From Corynespora cassiicola (taxonomy: Eukaryota > Ascomycota > Dothideomycetes > Pleosporales > Corynesporascaceae), in assembly GCA_022059125.1 (NCBI GenBank), contig JAEUWY010000002.1, positions 4,960,001-5,024,000 on the forward strand: a DNA stretch of 64,000 nucleotides. The letters run 5' to 3'. How positions within the stretch are numbered: the stretch's first letter is position 1; each line of letters starts with the position of its first letter. Made by a program: the position numbers and the translations under genes. Below the pieces are notes generated by a model. The model worked only from the letters and a program-made list of their open reading frames with translations, was not told the DNA's origin and searched no databases. Below are positions 11,629 to 22,940 of the stretch, one piece after another.

Positions 11629-12831
11629 CGGTTCGAGAGGCATTCAAGAGAGAGCGCCGCGACTCCAGCCAACCTGGACTTTGACGCCCGCGTTCCGATC
11701 CCCTTCAGTGTCTTCCCGTCCTCGTACCGGAGTGACGCTGTCACTAAAGAATCAACAAAGGTCCAGGTAGAAGGCGAGCAACAGCTTCCTGCTCAGGCTT
11801 CGCACGTCGGACGGGAAGGTCACGAAGAGCATCACTCCTCCTTCTCTGCCACCGTCCACCACCAGCCCCCGCCCCCGCCGCCGCCTCCTTCTCAAGGTCG
11901 CGACACCTACGTTAAGGAGGAGGTCCACATCCACGAAGAAGACCGCATCCGCCGTCCCCCTCCTCCTCTTGCCCCCTCCTCGCACCACCCTTCGCACGCG
12001 CCCCACGGCCGTGAGGAAATCCACATCCACGAGGAGACGCGCTACAGGCTCCCCGAGCAGCAGCACGCACGCTCCCACGTCCACTCGCACGCCCAGCACC
12101 ACCAGCACGAGCATCAGCACGAGCACGAGCACCAGCACCTCCAGCAGCCTCCGCCGCCCCCCCAGCCCTCGTCCCAGCCCTCGTCCCAGCCACCCCAGTT
12201 CCGCGAGCGCATCGACGTAGATATCCACTCGCGCGAGGCCCGTGACAGCCGGTAAGTGCCCGACAGCTGTTTTGCTTGTTTTGCCCACGAATCATGCCCC
12301 CAGCCCCCCCTGAACTTGGCCCGCAGAAGCCACCGCGCGCCTAACCCCTTCCGCCCGGCGTTGTCCGAGCGACACGCAGTCCCCACTTTTCCATTTCCTT
12401 TCTCTTCCTTGCCCGCGCTGACCTTCCCCTTCCTTCCCTCCAGCTATCAACAAGACTACCGTCCCTACACTGGTGGCCAATCTCAAGTCCACGTCACCGA
12501 CAGGTCCTACGACAGAGAGTTCAATACTGTCCACGGTCCAGCCACCGACTACGCCCCTACCCAGATCGACGTCTCTGAGCGTCAGTTCCGTGAGCATACC
12601 CGTCCCATCGTAGGTGGGTACGTTGCTGCCGACCACACGAGCTACGACACCCAGCCCAACCGCGAACAGGCCTCCGGCTACGTCAAGGAGACCTACACCG
12701 CTAGAGATTCACGCCCCCACCAGAGGAGGGATCTCGACGCCGTCGACAGCCGTTACCCTGTTAGGGAACAGGTCCGAGTAGAAGAAACTACTCGTGCCAC
12801 TGCCGACACCCCGAAGCGCTATAAGCGTGAT
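11629..12831 (+). CDS. hex1: In-frame N-terminal extension of hex1 (long isoform, start unresolved)
   Basis: The hex1 reading frame stays open upstream of its usual start through 12444-12831, then across a 192-nt intron (12252-12443, GTAAGT..CTCCAG) into 11629-12251, where a TAA ends it. That is about 330 extra codons. They are rich in His, Pro and Glu, with a recurring motif: EEVHIHEEDR, EEIHIHEETR, IDVDIHSREAR, QVHVTDRSYDR, REQVRVEETTR. Codon use and motif recurrence argue for real protein. There is no ATG in the whole extension, so a long isoform needs an upstream exon or non-AUG initiation. Alternative splicing of hex1 orthologues has been reported in Aspergillus and Magnaporthe. The alternative is that this is a long 5' leader. 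Confidence 0.55.
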
Positions 12832-13665
12832 ATGGGATATTACGACGAAGACGGCCACTACCATTCTTTCCGCCAAGGTCTAAACAAAGCTGCCCACAAG
12901 GTCGCCGAGCGTATCGCCCACCCCATCCACGGAGACCGCCACCACCACTCTCACCACCACTCCCACACCGGCTCCACCTACGACGACCGCCGCGAGGAAG
13001 TCATCGTCAAGGAGAAGTACACTACCACCGCTCCCGCCCCCCCAGCCCCCTCCGTCCGTCCCGTCTCCTCGGGCGCCCCTGTCGAACGCGTCCGTGTCGT
13101 CGCTTCCGGTCCTGCACCTCCCGCTCCTACTCCTGCTACCTTCGCACCTTCCGCTCCTCTCCCCCCCGTCACCACCCACTTCCACTCCCACCACACCACC
13201 GCCCGCACCATGTCGCCTCCCAACACCATCACCATCCCCTGCCACCACATTCGCATTGGCGATCTCCTGATCCTTCAGGGCCGCCCTTGCCAGGTCATCC
13301 GCATCACCACCTCGTCGCAGACGGGCCAGCACCGCTACCTTGGTGTCGACCTCTTCACCAAGCAGCTCCATGAGGAGTCTTCCTTCATCTCCAACCCGGC
13401 CCCGTCCGTCGTCGTCCAGAACATGCTGGGTCCTGTCTTCAAGCAGTACCGTGTTCTCGACATCCGCGAGGATGGCAAGGTCGTCGCCATGACCGAGACT
13501 GGCGACGTCAAGCAGGGCCTGCCCATCCTCGACCAGAGCGGCCTCCTCACCCGCCTGACCGAGTCCTTCGACAACGGCCGTGGCAGCGTCCGCATCCTCG
13601 TCATCAACGACGATGGCATGGAGATGGCCGTCGACTACAAGGTCGTCCACGGCTCCAGGTTGTAG
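12832..13665 (+). CDS. hex1: Woronin body major protein Hex1
   Basis: Hex1 self-assembles into the crystalline core of Woronin bodies, peroxisome-derived organelles that plug septal pores after wounding. From ATG 12832 (MGYYDEDGHYHSFRQG, the usual kind of start) the protein has 277 aa. A His-rich and Pro-rich linker leads to the eIF5A-like core: IPCHHIRIGDLLILQGRPCQ, QHRYLGVDLFTKQLHEESSF and VVAMTETGDVKQGLP. It ends in SRL, the PTS1 peroxisome-import signal. The core is nearly identical to the Neurospora protein as I remember it. The frame continues upstream (separate entry), so a longer isoform is likely. A 3'-UTR intron seems to follow the stop. Identity is certain; only the 5' end is open. 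Confidence 0.95.
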   Translation: MGYYDEDGHYHSFRQGLNKAAHKVAERIAHPIHGDRHHHSHHHSHTGSTYDDRREEVIVKEKYTTTAPAPPAPSVRPVSSGAPVERVRVVASGPAPPAPTPATFAPSAPLPPVTTHFHSHHTTARTMSPPNTITIPCHHIRIGDLLILQGRPCQVIRITTSSQTGQHRYLGVDLFTKQLHEESSFISNPAPSVVVQNMLGPVFKQYRVLDIREDGKVVAMTETGDVKQGLPILDQSGLLTRLTESFDNGRGSVRILVINDDGMEMAVDYKVVHGSRL

Positions 13666-13684
13666 ATGCCTCATCCCGTCAATG

Positions 13685-13760
13685 GTAAGCAATTGACCCT
13701 CATCCATCACCATCATCATCATCCTTATCATCATCCTTTCATCGATGCTGACTCGTATAG
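13685..13760 (+). other. Putative 3'-UTR intron of hex1
   Basis: Nineteen bases after the hex1 stop lies GTAAGC, and 76 nt later GACTCGTATAG, with a GCTGAC branch-like site just before the acceptor. The stop is too close to the junction to trigger decay by the usual 50-nt rule. Confidence 0.5.
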
Positions 13761-14317
13761 GTTTCCATCAATCCGCCTCGTGTCATGATGCCCCGCCAGC
13801 CTCTTCATACGACTTGTGTTCATAAACTCTTACTTTGCTTTCGTCGCTGACAAGGCTCATGCCGTCTTGTCTTGGACATGGGTTGGCGTTCATCCCGCCG
13901 GCTGGTGTTGGAGACAGGCATCGCTTCCTTTCGTCTCGGGTCGCATATGGCGCAGGGATATTGGGTCAAGGTGATTGGAAAAGCAAAGCTACATCTGTGG
14001 ATAGTTAATGAATGGAGTTTTGTCTTCTCATGTGTCTCTGCCATTTGTATTTCGCGTGCAAGCATGTCGTGTTTCTGCTTCCTTGTCGTTTGTCCATTGC
14101 CTTCTTGTCGGGTTGGCGCTACCCCGCGTTCTCCACTTGCGGATACGCCCATCGCCTCGGGGCCGCGCGGGAGGATAGCGATCCGATATGTATCCGTCGA
14201 CAAGATGCGGGGAGAGCTTGATGCTTGACCTTATCAGACCAAAGTAGGTTTGCACCTCGTCGACGTGTCCTGATTTTTCGAGTTGATCGCCTCATGGTCC
14301 ATTGACTGTTGCTGACC

Positions 14318-15534
14318 ATGCCTCACTCAGCTCATTCCTCGCCCTCGCCGTCTCCAGATCCGTTCGACGGCCTACCGCCTTTCCCCGACAACGTTCCCAC
14401 CGCACCCCTTGTACGCATCTCCCTCGAGAAATTACTACACCATGATGCAGAGGAGGAAGAACGTTGCTGGCAAGCATGCTGCGACCTGGGCTTCTTCTAT
14501 CTTGACCTCCGCACGTCGGGCCCGTCGCTGGGCGTCAATGGCGAGCAGCTCCTCGACGAGGCAGATCAACTGTTCAACGTGATGAAGAGCTTCTTCGACC
14601 TGCCTGCCGCAGAAAAGCAACAGTACGATTTCACGAGCAAGGGCAGTTACTTTGGCTACAAAGGCTCCGGCTCCGGTATCATCGACAAGCGCGGCACCCC
14701 CGACCGCGTCGACTTTTACAACGTGCGCTCCCCCTTCCCTCCCCCCCTCCCCCCATCATGAAACCAACACACAGACCCTCAATCCAGACCTCCAAAGACG
14801 ACCTCCTCAGTGTCTCCTCGCCCCTCCCGTCCCCAACGATCCTAGCACCCCACCGCCCCCTCTGCGCCTCCTTCATCGAAGCCTCGCACGCCCTCTGCAT
14901 GCACATGCTCACCCTCCTCTCTTCCCGCATCCCCCTCACGCCCTCTGTCCGCACCGCCGGCGCTCTCCCCGCTCTCCACGCCCTGCGCGCGCCCTCGGGC
15001 GACCACATCCGCTTCATCCGCGCCCTGCCGCAGCGCCCGTCCACCGAGGGCGTGAGCCTGGGCGAACACACGGATTTCGGGAGCGTGACGGTGCTGTTCA
15101 ATCGGCTGGGGGGACTGCAGGTGAGGCTTCCCGGGCACATTGCAGCGGTGGAGCCGCGTGAGGGGGTGGAGGCGTGTGCGCGGGTGGAGAGAGAGCTGTG
15201 TGAGGGGGGGTGGGCCTATGTGCGCCCTCTAGCTGGACATGCGGTGGTGAATTTGGGGGATGCGGCGAAGTTGTTTTCCGGGGGGAGGGTGAGGAGCAAT
15301 ATACACAGGGTTGTTGCAGCGCCGGGGCGGCAGGGGGAGGTGGATAGGTATAGTCTTGTGTATTTTTGTAGGCCGGGGAATGACGTTGTGTTGCGGTGTT
15401 TGGTGGAGGGAGAAGAGGGAGAGGGGAGGGAGGGAGTTACGGCTAAGGAGTGGATTTTGCGGAGGGCGTTGGGGAGGAGGAGGCTGGATGGGTGGGAGGA
15501 GAGTATGGGGACGGAGGCGGAGGCTGGGAAATGA
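14318..15534 (+). CDS. 2-oxoglutarate/Fe(II)-dependent dioxygenase (isopenicillin N synthase-like)
   Basis: This is a cytosolic non-haem iron oxygenase of 383 aa, in two exons: 14318-14722 and 14788-15534. I chose the acceptor ATCCAG, which gives DRVDFYN-TSKDDLL, the usual junction in this family. The N-terminal half is the DIOX_N region (VRISLEKLL, CCDLGFFYL, FFDLP..EKQQY). The C-terminal half holds the iron triad H229-x-D231 (GEHTDFGSVTVLF) and H308 (SNIHRVV). R322-x-S324 (RYSLVYFCRP) binds 2-oxoglutarate, so all catalytic residues are present. The second exon is very GC-rich. Fungal members hydroxylate or desaturate varied small molecules; the substrate is unknown, and no biosynthetic core gene is adjacent. 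Confidence 0.9.
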
Positions 15535-18500
15535 AGTAAGGATGTCTCATATAGGGTCATATGGGCATTCTGATGGACCTTTGGACGGACTTTGGGGGCG
15601 TGGCACACAGCGAGGTAACGGTGATGTGGTACAAAAGTTGGCGTTGGCGCTCATCATCATGGACGACCTCGAAAATGAATTCTCATGATCCCTTTTGCTC
15701 TACATTAATCCATGCTTCATCGCCTGGAACATTTGATGTCTGCTCTTTCCACTCTATATAAATCCTCCTCCGCCTCCACCTTCTTTTACTTTCCTCGCAC
15801 TGCAATGTTTAAATTACCTAAAAACTAGAATGAACCCTAAAATGTTCCTTGCCAGCAGGCTTCTAGAAGTTTAAAGTAATGTCTATGATCTTTGCAAAAG
15901 GCCTTCAAATCAACAAGATACCTCTTCATCGACCGAAGTCTTGTTGGTAACCCTAGCCTTTCATAAAAACTTGTATACTGCAATTATATGATGACTGAGA
16001 CAACGATGTCCTGCAACAAAATGCGCAAGTAGAACATGAAATGGCCTGTGGCATCTAAAAGAGAACTACTCAGAATATATGTTATCTCCCCAACAGGCTT
16101 GCCTTTAAAAGGCGTAAGGACAACAAACCATGACTCCCCAATATCGTGTCTCGCATTTATAACCTAACACCATTGTTGGAGTTTGATAAAACTCAGATTA
16201 GCCACAAATTGTGTCAGAGCGACTTGAAAACTTAGTGGCTTCTGGCATGCTTCGTTGTATTCTAAAACTCCACGCACGACCAGCCAATGTACACTTTCTT
16301 ACAATACACACGCCCTCTGGAAAAGATTCTTCCAGGACATCATGTGTATTCAAAAAGTCTTGGGAATTGTGGTAATCTACCTAATCTTTTGTCGCATAGC
16401 ATGACTCTTATTCAGCAAAATGTCGCAGTTCTGGACTCGTGTGTAAAAAAGTGCACTTTCTAAAATTGCAAGTTCCCCGTAATTTATGAGAAAATGACCT
16501 GAGCAAATGTATTAAATGGTTCAAGGCAAATCTGACTCACTATAGCCTTACTCTTAGCTCGAGTATGCTTGAAATCATGGAGTAGAAACACGATATTGGA
16601 CGGCGACTGGCATCTGAAATCCAGCGAAAAGGCTACCATGTGCTTTCTTTGGCGTAGCAAAAGAGGTACTGGTAGTTGCTGATGTCCACTTTAATTTTGT
16701 GTTTAAGCAAAAAAACTCCCTAACATGGTATGGTGGGGTTAAAATTGCAAGAGAGACGCAGTATGATCGGCGCTGCGGATAACGTTCAGCCAACATATAA
16801 GATTTTCTTGGTCGTGAACCAAGGACGATCTAAAGATATGCACCCATGGCTCTCAAAAAGATAACTGTCGAAATATCATGTTGAAAGTAGAGGTAGTTTG
16901 AAAAATCCTAAAACATCGCTTTATGCTTTTAAAAATCTCACATCAACAATTACGATGATCCACTTCCGGCACTCACTAAAGATTGGCCAACTTTCCTAAA
17001 CATGTAAAAGGCCTCTACAATATTCCGTAGGACTATGTTAGTTCTTTTAAAAGCGCTATATGCTATGCTTGTGATGGCAAGAGTCATCAATACGACTTCC
17101 AAGTGCTTCATGCCAAAATTCCTAAGATTAATGTTTTCGAGTCGACATCCTTTCCTTACGGTGATTTCAAATTCTTAATCCATTTTGACATGAACAAGTA
17201 TCGACGAAGCATTTGACATGTTTCAATTTCATGATGTAACGGTTCATGTTAAAATATTCTGCATGGAGGATGACCTGCTCCGGTAGACGTCATAGAAATC
17301 TACAAGCTATGAATGAATGACCTTCTGTGCAGCCTGACATACTCTATACGATGATACTAGATATAAACTGAGAGTTTGCACATATCAAACATTGGAAAGG
17401 TGGATGAGCGCAAAATAATGCACACAAATACCTGGTATCTAAGATTCAACCCGCACAGGACAGTGCGTCTGCTTTTTTATCCTGTTTCAATTCTTGTAGC
17501 AGAATATTGATGGTAAGAAGTCTATGAGCTGTTCGAATTTTCAAGAGCCGTCAGCTAAGAATCAACTACCTAATGGTTGCAACAGAAACATGACGATCTA
17601 ATGGCGCATAATTGAATGGTGACTGGAATGCCTTATACTGTGGCTATGTAGATACAGCTGCCTAGAATAATACTAACGGCTAATGCAAAACTTGTATTTA
17701 TCTTCTTTTAGCAACTTCTATTTAGCCAAAAGTATATTTGGAGAGTTTGCCTTGATAAAATATCTGTATCTCAAACCGAAAAAGCAGCTAGCCTAGAGCC
17801 ATACAATGAAAGTGCATTTAAAATATTAAGGAAAAGGTGAACATAATGCGTGAAACTACCGTGAAAGCTATTATACTTGCCCATTTATCTCCATAGATGT
17901 AAAGAAAGCCTCCACAGTATTTCCAATACGTCTGATAGACTGGCTATTAAGTTTCCACTAGCAAAAGCCCTCGCAAATGACCTATGTGAATTGCTTCAAG
18001 ATCAGCTACTTCACCAGTATACTTCGTCTCTTCAGCGGTGAGAAAACTGATAGTAAGCAGCTGAAGATGATCTTAAACACGCTAATTAAGATCAAGATCA
18101 TTTGTCATGCCAGAACGGTATGAAATTAAAATTCGTTGGCAAGTGTTATTCAGGACATTAACATGAAAATCATGGACTGCGGGTAAAACTGCAACGTATA
18201 GAGTGCGATTGTATCAAAACTTGAATCTACAGAGCCTCTAATTCATGTGCCATAAATTAATTCTATTTTCATATTGTCTCAGTATGCTTCTAGACGCCAC
18301 AACGTCTCTCAGATCACCCCACTTTCAAATGGTTTCGCTCTTGCATAATTTTCTGGCCTTTCTCTAAACTAATGTGGAATAATTCAAAAAGCAAATGAGC
18401 GAGATATCCCTTCGGGTTTTGTTGATAAATGACAACGGATTTGACAGTGCCACCAAATCTTTTTGACATCCTGAAAAGAATTCAGTGCAATCTTGGAGAA

Positions 18501-18953
18501 ATTTACTTGCAAAAGAGGGTACGTTTAATATATTGTTTTGGCTATGTTGTATAAGGTCCTACCACCATCTCCAAATGGAAAGTTATAGATCTATGACCGC
18601 CAGTCATCGGTTGTTTTCCATCGTTGTAGATTTTGTGGGGATTCAAATCGACAAGGGTAGATTGTGTCGTGATCATTGTCGTTTACCGGCTTGTTTGAGA
18701 TGCTCGCTTGCCAGAGTGATGATATAATTGAAATTAACTTTCGGCCAAAAACATGACTCGGTACAACTAGACTCTATTGATGGATGACGTCTGGAAGGAA
18801 CCAGCGGGGACATTCAAATCACTTAGACCGTCTACTTTTTTACCTCGTCTTGCTGGTGAATATTACGCCAAAACCAGCATCCATCGTCAAGTCGGTGATT
18901 ACATGACCATTCATTCGATAGGGAGGCCTGAGAATTTATACGAAGTGCCGAAG
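15535..18953. other. Gene desert next to the transposon remnant
   Basis: About 3.4 kb with no credible gene. From 15800 it is AT-rich and full of stops; the longest frames are under 85 codons and show no domain. It may be decayed sequence at the edge of the repeat island. Confidence 0.5.
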
Positions 18954-18955
18954 TA

Positions 18956-19334
18956 ACGTAAAGGATAAGCAAGCGGGTCAGACAAGCGAGCGGGTCACTT
19001 AATGCCAAGCATTTATGTAAAACTTTAAAGCTTAATAACTTTTTTATTATAACAGTTATTAAAATAAAAATTTAATATTTATAAAACTAAAATTTATAGT
19101 TTTTTATAAATATAAAAATTATATTTATAAGTTTACTAATAAAAAAGCTATTAAGTTTTAAAATTAATATAAAATAGTTTTAGTTTTATTAATATAATAA
19201 TTTTAAAATAGCTATAATAAATTATAATATTTTTTTATAAGTAAAATATATATATATAAATTTATATAATTTATTATTATAGCGTGCATTACTTATTTTA
19301 GTATAGTTTATTTAGTTTAGCTTAATTAATATTA
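18956..19334 (+). repeat. Left terminal inverted repeat
   Basis: About 379 bp matching the right arm (20434-20812) in reverse complement with few differences. The first 110 bp show only two, both transitions. The match ends near TTAATTAATATTA. Confidence 0.85.
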
Positions 19335-19841
19335 CTTAAAAATAGTTTATTAAAAGAGCTACGGGAGTCTATAATTTAACTTTAAAATAATAGTAATTTT
19401 TTAAAATATTTTAAGCTTATAATAAACTAATTAGTATAAAGTATTATAAGAATTAAAAGTTTTTATAATAATAAATATTAGAATCAAGTATTTAAGTTAA
19501 AATAAATTTTAGTAATATATACTTACTTATATAAAACGCTATATTTAACTTTTTTTTTTTAAAAAAAAATTACTAAAATAGTTTTATAGTAAAGAATATA
19601 TTAAAAAAAAAGTTTTTTAAAAAGTTTTAAATTAAATTTATACTATATAAATTTAAAAAATAATTTTTTTAGTATTATTAGAATAAACTAAATAAACTAT
19701 ACTAAAATAAGCACTATATACTATAATAATAAATTAAATATATTAATAAAAAAAAATTTTATTAATAAAAAAAATATTATAATTTATTATAGCTATTTTA
19801 AAATTATTATATTAACTAAACTAATACTATTTTATATAAAT

Positions 19842-19987
19842 NNNNNNNNNNNNNNNNNNNNNNNNNNNNNNNNNNNNNNNNNNNNNNNNNNNNNNNNNNN
19901 NNNNNNNNNNNNNNNNNNNNNNNNNNNNNNNNNNNNNNNNNNNNNNNNNNNNNNNNNNNNNNNNNNNNNNNNNNNNNNNNNNNNNNN
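19842..19987. other. Assembly gap (146 N)
   Basis: The gap sits where sequence on its left (CTAAACTAATACTATTTT) meets its near-inverse on the right (AAAGTAGTATTAATTTAG). It therefore falls at the centre of a palindrome, which explains why it was not assembled. Confidence 0.95.
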
Positions 19988-20433
19988 AAAGTAGTATTAA
20001 TTTAGTTAATATAATAACTTTAAAATAACTATAATAAATTATACTATTTATTTTATTAGTTAAATAAATTTATTATTATAGCGTATAGTGCTTATTATAG
20101 TATACTTTATTTAATTTATTTTAATATATTACTTAAAAATAGTTTATATAATTAAACTTTTAAATAATAGTAGCTTTTTAAAATATTTTAAGCTTATAAT
20201 AAACTAATTAATATAAATTATTATAAAAATTAAAAGTTTTTATAATAATAAATATTAAAATTAAGTATTTAAGTTAAAATAAATTTTAGTAATATATACT
20301 TACTTATATAAAACGCTATATTTAACTTTTTTTTAAAAAAATTACTAAAATAGTTTTATAGTAAAGAATATATTAAAAAAGTTTTTAAAAGTTTTAAATT
20401 AAATTTATACTATATAAATTTAAAAATAATTTT

Positions 20434-20812
20434 TAATATTAATTAAGCTAAACTAAATAAACTATACTAAAATAAGTAATGCACGCTATAATAATAAATT
20501 ATATAAATTTATATATATATATTTTACTTATAAAAAAATATTATAATTTATTATAGCTATTTTAAAATTATTATATTAATAAAACTAAAACTATTTTATA
20601 TTAATTTTAAAACTTAATAGCTTTTTTATTAGTAGATTTATAAATATAATTTTTATATTTACAAAAATTTATAAATTTTAGTTTTATAAATATTAAATTT
20701 TTATTTTAATAACTGTTATAATAAAAAAGTTATTAAGCTTTAAAGTTTTATATAAATGCTTGGCATTAAGTGACCCGCTCGCTTGTCTGACCCGCTCGCT
20801 TATCCTTTACGT
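20434..20812 (-). repeat. Right terminal inverted repeat
   Basis: Mirror copy of the left arm, ending in GCTTATCCTTTACGT just before the TA target site. Confidence 0.85.
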
Positions 20813-21017
20813 TATAATGTTTTAACCCCATGAATATTCTGATAAGCCTTGCATCCACATGGGATGTTTCAGTCGTGGTGAATGCTATAATTGAATACAT
20901 AACCGCATGGTATATTCCTTCGGTTCTCTCTTGGTAACTTTAGCAGTTTAAGTATCATGTTGGACATCGAAGATAAGGTTGCCTGGTACTATTCGCTCAT
21001 GTCTTAGCAATAAAACT

Positions 21018-22017
21018 TTAATAGTACCAGTCCTCTTTGCCATACCCCAAGCACTCCGCCACTGACACGAACCTGTATCCACGAGCACTCAAAGCTTCGA
21101 GTAGAGTCGGGACGATAACCTTTATCGTACTATGAAGTCTCGCATGCATCAGAACGATAGGCCCTGTGCGCTCGTCCTCTGGAAGCTTGTCTTGTGCACT
21201 TATCCATGACTCCAAAATCTCCAGACTGGCGTTGGCTGTATCGGACAATGGGTTTTGCCAATCAAAGGTGTCGAGAGACCACCGAACGGCTTTGAATCCA
21301 TTTCTATCAAGAGATTCTTGGCACTTACGGAGGCACTCCCCATACGGTGGACGGACGTAGCTGGAACGTATGCCGAGAGTGTAGTTCAACCAACTGTTCA
21401 TCCTATTCTGGCTTTCATTAGACTCCGTCTTGTTCCATATGTGAACTCAGCTATACAATATCCAAGAGCGCTCGTGTCTCATCTACAGTCGTTATATCCA
21501 AATGGTCCCATCTGTCGTACTAGTCAGAGAGATAACAAAAGCTGTTGGATACAGCACATACGTGTGGTCTCCGATCTGATGACCATTGGCATGAATAGCA
21601 CGTACGTGCTTATCAAGGTCCCATCTTTCAAAGTGATATGGTGCGTTGGGGAAAAACGTGGCGGTAGCGTTATATTTCCCCAAAAGCTTCAGAAGCTCGG
21701 GAAGCGTATCGTCAGGGTTATCATCAAAGGTAAGGGCAACGTTGAATGGCGTTTTACAATGGCCTTGAATGTCAAAATTGAGTTACAATGGATCTCATCT
21801 TTTATAGAAATCCTCACGGTATAACAGCTCTTGTTCTTGCGACAAGTTCTCCCCGAGAATGGGAAAGCCAAAATCATTTTGGATGACTCTGAGTCCCAAT
21901 TTAGCTGTCGAAACATACGTGTTCAGGTTTTATTGCGTACCTGGAGAGTAAAAGCTTCAAAATCAATCCAAAAATAACGCATTTTGCAATTAACTTGTAG
22001 CAAAGAGAGCAGCCCAT
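21018..22017 (-). CDS. Polysaccharide deacetylase (NodB/chitin deacetylase family)
   Basis: This is a predicted secreted or membrane-anchored CE4 enzyme removing N-acetyl groups from chitin-like substrates. The five-exon model is 22017-21919, 21848-21818, 21763-21562, 21511-21457 and 21407-21018, with introns of 49-70 nt and 258 aa. The NodB motifs are all there: TFDD at 55-58 (followed by N instead of the usual G), H110-T-W-D-H114, RPPYG at 148-152, DTFDW at 175-179 and LMH at 215-217. The N-terminus is a strongly hydrophobic signal anchor. The first intron is the least certain; retaining it gives a stop. It is small for the family, essentially the bare NodB domain. It lies 200 bp from the transposon remnant and beside an acyltransferase and a GT2 synthase. 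Confidence 0.82.
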
Positions 22018-22940
22018 TGTTAGTGGATCAGCTATGATAGAACGAGTAAGAATGGAAAGATGGAGAAAAGGCTTGGAGTGGGTATCTGAGAAATCGTGTT
22101 TCGTATTCGCATTACAAGTAAACAATAGGAGGCGATACCGGACCGACCGTTGGGCGGAGATGACCGGAATACCGCAATGATGTCCTGCGCCCGCGTTGAA
22201 ACACGAAGATCGTCGAGACTTTTTGACTTGCCGTGACTAGAATGGCCGAGACGGCCTTATTATCAGGCCATATAGTATAATAAATCTCCGGGCCGTCACT
22301 TTCGTCGAGTTTCGGGATAGTCAGTTTCCGTTTTCTTGGGCAGAGTAATTCGTGATCCATACACGCCATGCGGCGAGATCAACAATTAGCAGATTGGCAC
22401 CACGCAAATATGACCGACAATTCTTTCTCAAGGCAAGTACGTAATCTAAATCTGTGCAAGTCGTCCTCTTGACACGGCACCTGGGAAGTGCACGGACAAC
22501 TATTCGTGTAGTTACCATACGTATCAGTTTTTGATGATTAGGGCAAATGTAGTACATGGGAGACCTGTGATTAGACGTTCGATGCCCTGATTCCATGCGA
22601 ATGCCTGGAAACCTCTTGAGTTGTCCAGAAAACGAACGCGGTATGATCAACACGGTGCATTACTCGGGATACGCAAAGATTGTATACTGGTCAAAGCTCG
22701 TCGTTAATCCCGGGATCTGTGTCTTAGAATCAGAATAGAGCACAAGCCTATCCGTCGCATCCCCGATCTCTTTTCATTCCAAATTTGCCACAAATCTGAC
22801 TGATGCTGGAAAGATACCCATGTTGACATAAGTTCCCCGTCAAGTACTGCGCGACCTTCAATTGCACGGTTTTGATTAACAATATCCATGTCACAATTGC
22901 GCTGTCCGGGAATCGACTATCCATTTTCGGTCTACGCCTA
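22018..22940. other. Intergenic, no supported gene
   Basis: A 920-bp spacer between the deacetylase start and the acyltransferase stop. Three minus-strand frames of 60-110 codons follow each other in different phases but show no domain. They could be a decayed gene. Confidence 0.4.

Larger units (their letters stand above)
18956..20812. mobile_element. AT-rich palindromic DNA element with TA target duplication
   Basis: The element is flanked by TA on both sides (18954-18955 and 20813-20814) and bounded by inverted repeats that start ACGTAAAGGATAAGC. Only the outer 50 bp or so keep normal GC, with two copies of AAGC(G/A)AGCGGGTCA; the interior is almost pure A/T. The two arms differ mostly by transitions, as RIP would leave. 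No coding frame survives. Inside, an about 350-bp block occurs twice in the same direction, near 19335-19690 and 20115-20433. Partial inner arms meet at the N gap, so the layout is best read as two tandem copies. The TA duplication suggests a Tc1/mariner-type origin or a non-autonomous derivative. Confidence 0.8.

Noticed and set aside
12880..13734. 284-codon minus-strand frame
   Set aside because: It is the antisense shadow of hex1.
18485..18727. 80-codon frame in the gene desert
   Set aside because: No domain, and the surrounding sequence is decayed and AT-rich.
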